From contig NZ_UWOD01000004.1 of assembly GCF_900604335.1 (NCBI RefSeq), forward strand, positions 1 to 48,297: 48,297 nucleotides of DNA. Direction: 5' to 3'. Every line of letters begins with the position of its first letter. Within the stretch, counting starts at the first letter, position 1. Made by a program: the position numbers and the translations under genes. Below, piece after piece: positions 17,392 to 22,991 of this stretch. The DNA is from Intestinibacillus sp. Marseille-P6563 (lineage in GTDB: Bacteria > Bacillota > Clostridia > Oscillospirales > Butyricicoccaceae). Below the pieces are notes generated by a model. The model had not been told where the DNA came from and searched no databases. It saw only the letters and a list, made by a program, of their open reading frames with translations.

Positions 17392-17417
17392 AACCGTCTA
17401 AGTTAGACGGTTTTTTT
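17392..17417 (+). terminator. Intrinsic terminator or attenuator just before pemK
   Basis: AACCGTCTA and TAGACGGTT around a three-base loop are followed by a run of Ts. It ends only about 38 bases before the pemK start, so any transcript entering pemK from upstream must pass it. The promoter of pemK itself is not obvious. Confidence 0.75.
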
Positions 17418-17454
17418 ATTTTACTTCAATTAAAACATAAAAGGAGGAATCTTT

Positions 17455-17790
17455 ATGCGATCGATTTCGCGCGGCGATGTTTTCTATATTTCCAATCCCA
17501 ACGCCACTGGATCTGAGCAGCGGGGTGACCGGCCGGCCATCGTTGTGTCTAACGACAAAGCCAACCGTTATTCTTCTGTTCTGCAAGTCGTTTTTCTGAC
17601 CCGCCGGCACAAAACCAATCTTCCCACCCATATCCCGGTTTTGAGCTTTGGCCCAACCAGCACCGCTCTGTGCGAACAAATCACCCCGGTCGATATCAGC
17701 CGGGTCGGGACCTATGAAGGAAAAATCACCGAAGATGAAATGCGGGCAATTGATCGCGGCCTGCTGGTGTCTTTGGGAATTGCACAATAA
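17455..17790 (+). CDS. PemK/MazF family toxin
   Basis: The 111-residue protein has the PemK/MazF barrel: RGDVFYISNPN at the start, DRPAIVVSNDKAN, QVVFLTRRHK, LCEQITPVDISRV and a final helix. Members cut single-stranded mRNA at short motifs and are held in check by a MazE-like antitoxin. No antitoxin gene precedes it here, only a terminator-like stem. AAGGAGG lies seven bases before the ATG. A second PemK gene starts 11 bases after its stop. It may be a lone toxin or be controlled by one of the small downstream proteins. Confidence 0.9.
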   Translation: MRSISRGDVFYISNPNATGSEQRGDRPAIVVSNDKANRYSSVLQVVFLTRRHKTNLPTHIPVLSFGPTSTALCEQITPVDISRVGTYEGKITEDEMRAIDRGLLVSLGIAQ

Positions 17791-17801
17791 AGGAGTTTGC
17801 T

Positions 17802-18370
17802 ATGTCCACATACCATTATGGCGATGTTTATTACATTGAGCGCTTTGAAACCTGCGGCTCAGAACAATATTCAGACCGTCCTGCCGTGATCGTTTCAAAC
17901 GAATTAAATAACCGGTATGGTTCTACGGTCGAGATCGTATACCTCACGACCCAGCCCAAAGAAGATCTCCCAACCCATGTCACCATTTATTCAACCGGGC
18001 GTCTGAGCACTGTTTTGTGCGAACAAATCACTGCGGTCGATGTCAGCCGAATCAAAAATTATCTCTGCACCGTTACCCCGGCGAACTTTCCAAAATCGAA
18101 CGGGCTATTTTTGCTTCCATTGGATTCCGGTATCTTTCCGTCGCAGAGCATGCTCCAAAGGGCGCCGAAATAGACGAGGCCGAAGTGGAGAGATTAAAAG
18201 AAAGAATTTTGCAGCTTGAAGAGCAAAATCAAAAATTGCAGGCCAGCCATCAGCGGATGAACGAAGACCTCATCCGTTACCGCACTACCTCCAGAATTTA
18301 TGAGCGCATCTACACCGATCTGCTCGTCGGCCCTAACCAAAAAGAAAAACAGGAGGATTCAAATGAATAA
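17802..18370 (+). pseudogene. Second PemK/MazF-like gene with coiled-coil C-terminus, broken by a frameshift
   Basis: The first 90 codons give a PemK domain (YHYGDVYYIERFE, DRPAVIVSNELNN, LCEQITAVDVSRI). Near 18078 the frame must shift by one base: the original frame runs on to a stop at 18173, while the other frame continues sensibly as PGELSKIERAIFASIGF, then a coiled coil (EVERLKERILQLEEQNQKLQ) to 18370. One lost base near GTTACCCCGG would explain this. The restored protein would have about 189 residues, a PemK domain plus helical tail. A programmed shift or sequence error is possible. Confidence 0.78.
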
Positions 18371-18599
18371 AGAACGCCGTTCCACTCTTCGGAAGTTGGC
18401 CGAGGAGATCGACTCAATCTATAGCTCGATCTGCATCATCCGCAGAAAAGAAGAGATGACCCTCGATAATGTCCCGGAAAATCTTCAAAATAGCGATCGC
18501 TGCCAAAACCTTGAGGAAAACGTAGACGATCTGAATACCGCTTGCGAAACCTTGCAGGATGTGTCCGAACTTCTGCAATCTGTCATTGATCGCAGGTAA
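18363..18599 (+). CDS. Small coiled-coil protein of a mobile-element family
   Basis: The 78-residue acidic, helical protein (LRKLAEEIDSIYSS, LDNVPENLQNSDRCQNLEE, ending LLQSVIDRR) resembles a common small hypothetical protein of phages and conjugative elements in Firmicutes with a central N-x-P-E-(S/N)-L/F-Q motif; this is recalled, not searched. AGGAGG lies seven bases before the ATG, and the first eight bases overlap the end of the frameshifted pemK2 gene. It could be an antitoxin for the PemK proteins by position, but nothing in the sequence proves it. Confidence 0.75.
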   Translation: MNKERRSTLRKLAEEIDSIYSSICIIRRKEEMTLDNVPENLQNSDRCQNLEENVDDLNTACETLQDVSELLQSVIDRR

Positions 18600-18602
18600 A
18601 CA

Positions 18603-18630
18603 TTGTATGTCGCTGAAAATCTTGTATAAT
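18603..18630 (+). promoter_or_regulatory. SigA-type promoter of the integrase
   Basis: TTGTAT at 18603-18608 and a perfect TATAAT at 18625-18630 are 16 bases apart, right before the AGAAGGAGG site of the recombinase gene. Confidence 0.7.
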
Positions 18631-18646
18631 AGAAGGAGGAAGGATC

Positions 18647-19450
18647 ATGTCGTCCAACGTCGTCCGCTTGTATGACGAAGTCGTCACACCACATCCGTCT
18701 GCCAAGGTCCCGGAATTTGTCGGCATCGACTATGATCGTTTGGCCGAAGCAATCCTGGTAAAGCAGGAGGAACATAAAAAAGAGCGCCGGGCAGCCAGAG
18801 CGGCTGCCGGCGCCGAAAAACGCAAAAAAATCGGCTCCAATGGCACAGTAGATCCCATTCGTGATAAAAAGGGTATTGTTCGCATTGCTCAATATTTTGC
18901 CGACCGCGGCCAGCCGCGCAATGAACTCATGTTCCTGATCGGCTGCTCGGTGGGGCTGCGCGGGTCCGATCTTTCCCGTTTGCGGGTCGGCGATTTCAAG
19001 CCGCCTGCATATCAGGCGCGTATCAAAGAGCAAAAGACCGGAAAGATCCGGGTGATCACGCTCAATCCGGTGGCGATCGATGCCTATCATGCGCTGCTCG
19101 CATCTCTCCCGGACTATTCCGATGATACCTATCTGTTCCAGTCGCAGCGCACGGGCAATTGCAGCATTGACCGTCATTCTTTTGCCCACATTCTGCGGCA
19201 AGCGCAGCACGATCTCGGGCTGCCATACCGGCTTGGCACCCACAGCATGCGCAAAACCTTTGCATACCATGTGTTCATGGACAACCAGCAGACGCCCGAA
19301 GTTCTGGCTTATCTGCAAAAGCTGCTCAACCACCGGGATAGCGTTACGACTTTGCGCTATATTGGTTTGGAGCAAAAGCGCGAACAACAGCTCTATAAAG
19401 ATCTCGACTTTGGATTTTCTTTGGATGATATTCATACGGAGGAGGAATGA
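18647..19450 (+). CDS. Tyrosine recombinase (phage integrase family)
   Basis: The 267-residue protein carries the full catalytic set: R105 (GLRGSDLSRL), K130 (EQKTGK), H199-x-x-R202 (THSMRKTF), H229 (LLNHRD) and nucleophile Y238 (TLRYIGL). The N-terminal 75 residues are charged and short, shorter than the SAM-like arm-binding part of long phage integrases. It should integrate, excise or invert DNA at specific sites. It has its own promoter and an AAGGAGGAAGG ribosome site. With pemK genes before it and a small gene four bases after it, it looks like the recombinase of a small cassette or decayed element. No clear att repeat was found. Confidence 0.93.
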   Translation: MSSNVVRLYDEVVTPHPSAKVPEFVGIDYDRLAEAILVKQEEHKKERRAARAAAGAEKRKKIGSNGTVDPIRDKKGIVRIAQYFADRGQPRNELMFLIGCSVGLRGSDLSRLRVGDFKPPAYQARIKEQKTGKIRVITLNPVAIDAYHALLASLPDYSDDTYLFQSQRTGNCSIDRHSFAHILRQAQHDLGLPYRLGTHSMRKTFAYHVFMDNQQTPEVLAYLQKLLNHRDSVTTLRYIGLEQKREQQLYKDLDFGFSLDDIHTEEE

Positions 19451-19453
19451 TCT

Positions 19454-19852
19454 ATGCTTCCTGGATTCTCGTTTTTACTTGGTCTCGGCGCACTGTTTGT
19501 TGGCGCCGCTTCTGCAAAACCTCGCCCGGCGCAGGATACCAAAGAAACCGCTCGGCTTCGCGATTTCCTGTACGATACTGATAATGAAATCGTACTCTAT
19601 AATACTAGGCTTCATTTGTGTGTTCCGCTGGATTACCCACCTCTCACGCGGGATGTCAAACAATTTGCTTTTCTTGGCGATGTCGATCAGTTCGATGGGA
19701 AAGTGCGTGTCTATTGGAGTGATTTCGCGCGGTACTATGATATGTCTGTTCCTGAAGCGCGCTATCGATACTTTAAATGGCGCTGCGAAAAGGATGGTAT
19801 TCCTTACGACAGCCAGATGATCTGGCGGTTTGTACGCGGACAATTCATATAA
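19454..19852 (+). CDS. Hypothetical protein with N-terminal membrane or signal segment
   Basis: The 132-residue protein begins with a hydrophobic stretch (FSFLLGLGALFVGAASA) that could be a signal peptide or anchor. The rest is soluble and rich in aromatic residues (VRVYWSDFARYYDM, ARYRYFKWRC). I do not recognise the family. GGAGGAGG precedes the ATG and the gap to the integrase is only three bases, so both are co-transcribed. Its role, perhaps in the recombination cassette, is unknown. Confidence 0.75.
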   Translation: MLPGFSFLLGLGALFVGAASAKPRPAQDTKETARLRDFLYDTDNEIVLYNTRLHLCVPLDYPPLTRDVKQFAFLGDVDQFDGKVRVYWSDFARYYDMSVPEARYRYFKWRCEKDGIPYDSQMIWRFVRGQFI

Positions 19853-19996
19853 GTAAACTTTAAAGCAGGCTCCAATTTTGTAAATTGGCCCCTTTTCTAC
19901 AAAATAATCACCAAAAAGAGCTTTTTTTATCTCCAAACAATCTGTAAATACTACAATAGTACATATTAAAATTATTTTTAAATATATCCTTTATGG

Positions 19997-20039
19997 ACAA
20001 GGCCCGGCACAGAGTTATAGATTCTGCACCGGGCCTTGT
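19997..20039. terminator. Repeated GC-rich hairpin, copy A
   Basis: ACAAGGCCCGG pairs with CCGGGCCTTGT, with further partial pairing of GCACAGA and TCTGCAC. It lies 145 bases past the 19454-19852 gene. Related hairpins occur at 21421-21459 and 32770-32800. Confidence 0.65.
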
Positions 20040-20265
20040 GGTAGTATGATCTGGGTAAATCGTAAAAAATTTGTGGCATGGTAAGAACGCTATGATAGAA
20101 TAAAAAAATAACCGTCTCCAGTCAAGAGAGCGGCGTTTCATCGACCTAAAATCGAAATAGGAACGACCGCCTTTGCTACAGGCCGCCCTTTACTGATATT
20201 TATGATACGCAAAACCTCCGTATTTGTCGAGTGTGAACCGATTCAAAAGAAAGCAGAGACTGGGG

Positions 20266-20538
20266 ATGAAAAAATCAGCCAATACCATACGGGCGTGTCA
20301 TTTCCGCAAACGCAATGGACAGTATGTGCTCAACCTCAAGGCGTGTTATTGCTGGCATATCCCCAAGGCGCTGCGCCGCTCCCGCATCAAGCCCGGTGAC
20401 CTGGTCATGGTGCGCGCTCACGACCATCGGGAAGTGGTGCTGGTGATGGAGGTATTCCGCGAGGAAATCGAAGAAACCAACCGTACCTATAAACCGGTGC
20501 TATGCAAACTAAAAAAGAATTTTTTAAAAAAGCTATAA
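20266..20538 (+). CDS. DUF5839-like small protein, copy A
   Basis: The 90-residue basic protein (KKSANTIRACHFRKRNGQY, CYCWHIPKALRRSRIKPGD, then VLVMEVFREEIEETNRTYKP) resembles DUF5839, a family of small proteins from phage and mobile DNA with a W-H-I-P-K core and a GDLVxVxx strand; the assignment is from memory. The start follows the equivalent of copy B, whose ribosome site is clearer. It is nearly identical to the gene at 21816-22091, and a truncated third copy lies at 27247-27433. Function is unknown. The fic gene begins 21 bases after it. Confidence 0.75.
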   Translation: MKKSANTIRACHFRKRNGQYVLNLKACYCWHIPKALRRSRIKPGDLVMVRAHDHREVVLVMEVFREEIEETNRTYKPVLCKLKKNFLKKL

Positions 20539-20559
20539 AAGCGGCAAGAAGGGATTCAA

Positions 20560-21402
20560 ATGGAATACGCGAAGATCTGCGAGTGGTGGACAAATCAGCG
20601 AATACAAAATACAAATGAGCTGTCCGCTATATTAAGTTCGTACGGTATCCATTTTGCCTATCACTCTGGAAAAATCGAAAACGCCAGCATCACCTACTAT
20701 GATACACGAGAGATTTTTACCAACGATACCGTAACGGGTTATACAGGAGATTTGCGAACATTATTTGAAATCCGCAATTCAAAAGAGGCATTTGAGGCAA
20801 TTTTAACGGCTTTCGATCAAAGGATGCCTTTGACCGAAGATTTTATCAAGCAGATACAAAAACGGCTGACCGAAAACACCTATGACACGCGAAAGCATCA
20901 GCTCGGGGAACGTCCAGGTGAATATAAGCATAGAGATTATATAACAGGCCGAGATGAAACCGGCGCTCCGGCTTCTGATGTGGCCGAAGAAATGGATGAA
21001 CTGCTGGATGAATTGCAAGACGTAGACAATAAAAACGCCCTGATGGCAGCGGCCTATTTTCATGCAAAGTTTGAGAACATTCATCCATTTGCCGATGGAA
21101 ATGGCCGCACCGGTCGATTGCTGATGAATTACTTTTTGATCCTGCATGAACACCCGCCCATCGTCATACATGAGCAAGATCGAAAATCTTATTATGCAGC
21201 CTTGGAAGCGTTTGATCGGGAACAGGAGCTTTCTCCTTTAGTTTCTTATCTTCAGAGGCAGCTTGAGAAAACCTGGACCCCGTCTTTAGAGCGTTCAAAA
21301 CCTGAGAAGAAGCGAATGGCTGATATCCTCAAAGAAGTTTCACTTTCTGCAAGTCAGACACACGACTACTCCCAATCCAAAGGCAAAAATACGGAGTGCT
21401 AA
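20560..21402 (+). CDS. Fic family protein, class II
   Basis: The 280-residue protein has the Fic core motif HPFADGNGRTGR at residues 175-186, with catalytic H175, and the N-terminal inhibitory motif S36-x-x-x-E40-N41 (SGKIEN) that blocks the active site in class II members. Fic enzymes usually transfer AMP to a target protein hydroxyl. The flap segment EYKHRDYITG (near 121-130) lies before the core as expected. It has an AAGAAGGG-type ribosome site and follows the DUF5839-like gene closely. Direct repeats on both sides make it a mobile or deletable cargo. Self-inhibition means no separate antitoxin is needed. Confidence 0.92.
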   Translation: MEYAKICEWWTNQRIQNTNELSAILSSYGIHFAYHSGKIENASITYYDTREIFTNDTVTGYTGDLRTLFEIRNSKEAFEAILTAFDQRMPLTEDFIKQIQKRLTENTYDTRKHQLGERPGEYKHRDYITGRDETGAPASDVAEEMDELLDELQDVDNKNALMAAAYFHAKFENIHPFADGNGRTGRLLMNYFLILHEHPPIVIHEQDRKSYYAALEAFDREQELSPLVSYLQRQLEKTWTPSLERSKPEKKRMADILKEVSLSASQTHDYSQSKGKNTEC

Positions 21403-21420
21403 CTTTACTTCATGTGCAAT

Positions 21421-21459
21421 AAGGCCCGGTGCAGAATCTATAATTCTGTGCCGGGCCTT
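21421..21459. terminator. Repeated GC-rich hairpin, copy B (end of fic)
   Basis: AAGGCCCGGTGCAGAAT and ATTCTGTGCCGGGCCTT pair over about 17 bases with a wobble, starting 19 bases past the fic stop. It can end fic transcription and sits just before the toxin promoter. Confidence 0.75.
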
Positions 21460-21494
21460 GCGGTAGGATGATCTGGGAAACTCGTCAAAAACTT

Positions 21495-21523
21495 GTGACA
21501 TGGCAAGAACGATATGATATAAT
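21495..21523 (+). promoter_or_regulatory. SigA-type promoter of the 26-residue toxin gene
   Basis: GTGACA at 21495-21500 and perfect TATAAT at 21518-21523 are 17 bases apart, about 60 bases before the toxin start. Confidence 0.75.
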
Positions 21524-21581
21524 AAATTTTGCCAGTAAACAGCGAAAAAAGGTTGTTCCTCCCGGAAGGGAGGGGATACAT

Positions 21582-21662
21582 ATGACAGTGTTAGAAGTGC
21601 TTGCACTTTTAAACCTGATCTGTGCGATCGTCTTTGGTATCCTCGGATACATAAAGAAATAA
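21582..21662 (+). CDS. Holin-like type I toxin peptide, 26 residues
   Basis: A frame of 26 residues (MTVLEVLALLNLICAIVFGI plus LGYIKK) has a very strong ribosome site (GGAAGGGAGGGG) and a good promoter. One membrane helix with a lysine-rich end and the opening MTVLEVL resembles the putative holin-like toxin family (Hol_Tox). Such peptides insert in the inner membrane and collapse the potential when not silenced by antisense RNA. The opposed consensus promoter at 21753-21781 fits that silencing RNA. Confidence 0.75.
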   Translation: MTVLEVLALLNLICAIVFGILGYIKK

Positions 21663-21747
21663 CCGCCCCCGGTTAAGAGAGCGGCGTTTCATCGACTCAA
21701 AATCGAAACAGGAACGACCGCCTCTGACACAGGCCGCCGTTTACTGG
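21663..21747 (-). ncRNA. Candidate antisense antitoxin RNA
   Basis: The minus-strand promoter at 21781-21753 should start an RNA near 21747 that reads toward and past the toxin stop at 21662, opposite the 3' part of the toxin message. No protein frame with a ribosome site follows on that strand. The RNA end is not defined; 21663 is a minimal extent. Confidence 0.5.
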
Positions 21748-21752
21748 TATTT

Positions 21753-21781
21753 ATTATACTCAAAACCTCCGTATTTGTCAA
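21753..21781 (-). promoter_or_regulatory. Perfect consensus SigA promoter of the antisense RNA
   Basis: On the minus strand TTGACA (21781-21776), 17 bases, TATAAT (21758-21753) match the SigA consensus in all twelve positions. Strength above the toxin promoter is what a type I antitoxin RNA needs. Confidence 0.8.
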
Positions 21782-21815
21782 GTGTGAACCGATTCAAAGA
21801 AAGCAGAGGATGAGG

Positions 21816-22091
21816 ATGAAGAAATCAGCCAATACCATACGGGCGTGTCATTTCCGCAAACGCAATGGGCAGTATATTCTCAACCCCAAGGCATGCTATT
21901 GCTGGCATATCCCCAAGGCGCTGCGCCGCTCCCGCATCAAGCCCGGTGACCTGGTCATGGTACGTGTTCATGATCATCGGGAAGTGGTGCTGGTGATGGA
22001 GGTATTCCGCGAGGAAATCGAAGAAACCAACCGCACGTATAAACCGGTGCTATGTAAGTTAAAAAAGAATTTCTTAAAAAAGATGAAATAA
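21816..22091 (+). CDS. DUF5839-like small protein, copy B
   Basis: This 91-residue basic protein differs from copy A at only a few residues (for example QYILNPKAC for QYVLNLKAC, and VHDHREV for AHDHREV). AGAGG stands six bases before the chosen ATG. The core WHIPKALRRSRIKPGDLVMV is kept in all copies. Conservation of coding sense between copies suggests selection on the protein. Its link to the type I locus just upstream may be functional or due only to shared mobility. Confidence 0.78.
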   Translation: MKKSANTIRACHFRKRNGQYILNPKACYCWHIPKALRRSRIKPGDLVMVRVHDHREVVLVMEVFREEIEETNRTYKPVLCKLKKNFLKKMK

Positions 22092-22154
22092 TGCCGCAAA
22101 GCGCCCCGTAACAGGGATGCGGTTGCCGTAATTGTTTTAGGGCCAATACCGTTT

Positions 22155-22514
22155 TCACATCACGATTGGTATGCACGGTTTCCAATCATAATACCCTTTT
22201 CTTGTATCACTCCAAATGAAATAGGAACGCGACAGCTGTGTGTCATGTTTGCCGGAGAATAGCGGTGCTATACTTTGTGTGATATTATGAAATCTATCAT
22301 AGCAAGGGAATGGGGTACAGAAAATGCAGATTCGGAAAACTATCAACGATAAAAAACAGACATTCCTCCCCAGCGGCAGCGGAACAACTCGCAGCTCCGT
22401 CTCCGGCTCACTGACATACAATTCCTCACATGCGCGCTGTGCTTCGATTAGGGTATTGATCGCCTGCTCGGTCGCGCGGAACAGAGTAAGGTACATCTTT
22501 TTATAATCCGGCAT
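22155..22514 (-). CDS. Small mobile-element protein, divergent from XRE regulator; C-terminus probably altered
   Basis: The first 50 residues (MPDYKKMYLTLFRATEQAIN, then LIEAQRACEELYVSEPE) match a short helical hypothetical protein that is common in Firmicutes phages and elements (recalled). Such proteins normally stop soon after the ELY-x-EPE part; here the frame runs on for about 65 cysteine- and aromatic-rich residues that look like read-through noise. The real functional part is probably 22370-22514. Its promoter region holds twin operators shared with the XRE gene, so the two are regulated together. Confidence 0.65.
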   Translation of the reverse strand: MPDYKKMYLTLFRATEQAINTLIEAQRACEELYVSEPETELRVVPLPLGRNVCFLSLIVFRICIFCTPFPCYDRFHNITQSIAPLFSGKHDTQLSRSYFIWSDTRKGYYDWKPCIPIVM

Positions 22515-22534
22515 AAAATCACCTCAAACTTATA

Positions 22535-22578
22535 TTAACCTGAAATAGGTTAAAAGTAAATAACCTGTTTTAGGTTAT
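22535..22578. promoter_or_regulatory. Twin operators of the XRE regulator
   Basis: Two copies of TAACCT-N5-AGGTTA, centred at about 22544 and 22569 (25 bases apart), fill the space between the divergent genes. The left copy overlaps a minus-strand promoter (TTTACT, 17 bases, TAATAT) and the right copy lies just before the XRE gene. Binding here would repress both genes. Confidence 0.8.
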
Positions 22579-22604
22579 GGCATACTCACCTTGAGGTGAA
22601 CACC

Positions 22605-22811
22605 ATGAACAGATTGCGAGACTTACGGGAGGATGCCGACCTAAATCAGACACAGGTTGCCAAATTTTTAGGAATGTCACAAACCGGATATTCCAAATAC
22701 GAGACCGGAGAAAACGATATTCCGACACAGATTTTGATCAAACTGGCAGGGTTTTATAAAACTACGACAGATTACATTCTGGGTATCAGCGATCGAAGAG
22801 ACCCAATATAA
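22605..22811 (+). CDS. XRE family transcriptional regulator
   Basis: The 68-residue protein is a single helix-turn-helix of the Cro/C1 type: NRLRDLREDADLNQTQVAKF, then SQTGYSKYETGENDIPTQIL and a final helix. It binds DNA as a dimer, most likely at the twin TAACCT-N5-AGGTTA operators just upstream, and so controls itself and the divergent small gene. ATG at 22605 has GAGGTG six bases upstream; a GTG three codons earlier overlaps that site. The next gene, the PLD-ATPase, has its own promoter beyond a terminator, so control of it is not certain. Confidence 0.92.
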   Translation: MNRLRDLREDADLNQTQVAKFLGMSQTGYSKYETGENDIPTQILIKLAGFYKTTTDYILGISDRRDPI

Positions 22812-22814
22812 TTG

Positions 22815-22846
22815 CAAAGCGGTACGGAACACTCCGTACCGCTTTG
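22815..22846. terminator. Terminator after the XRE gene
   Basis: CAAAGCGGTACGGA and TCCGTACCGCTTTG form a perfect 14-base stem with loop ACAC, beginning three bases past the XRE stop. The T-run after it is short. Confidence 0.8.
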
Positions 22847-22867
22847 TTGATATTTACCAATCACTCC

Positions 22868-22896
22868 TTGTCGGATTATGGAATTCCAGTTATACT
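22868..22896 (+). promoter_or_regulatory. SigA-type promoter of the PLD-ATPase gene
   Basis: TTGTCG at 22868-22873 and TATACT at 22891-22896 are 17 bases apart. A leader of about 90 bases follows. Confidence 0.6.
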
Positions 22897-22991
22897 AAAT
22901 ATGGTATATAACTACGAATAAAGCGGATACGGAGATGCTAAGGCAGTAGAAAAAGGGGAAAATTCATCGGTGAATCGTTAGGGGGATAAAG

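Larger units (their letters stand above)
19997..20538 (+). repeat. Repeat unit copy A (hairpin, decayed toxin locus, DUF5839-like gene)
   Basis: This stretch repeats at 21421-22087 with high similarity in the hairpin, promoter, leader and coding parts. In copy A the toxin frame is missing: the sequence jumps from the promoter (GTGGCA and TAGAAT, both degenerate) straight to the AATAACCG that follows the toxin stop in copy B. The convergent antitoxin promoter is also decayed (TCGACA, TATCAT). The two copies flank the fic gene as direct repeats. Confidence 0.8.
21421..22087 (+). repeat. Repeat unit copy B (hairpin, type I toxin locus, DUF5839-like gene)
   Basis: This is the complete form of the unit: hairpin 21421-21459, toxin promoter 21495-21523, toxin 21582-21662, opposing consensus promoter 21753-21781, and a DUF5839-like gene. 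Copy A at 19997-20538 matches it except for the lost toxin part. Confidence 0.82.

Noticed and set aside
22324-22506. 60-codon plus-strand frame after ACAGAAA
   Set aside because: It lies opposite the recognisable small divergent gene and has no ribosome site of its own.
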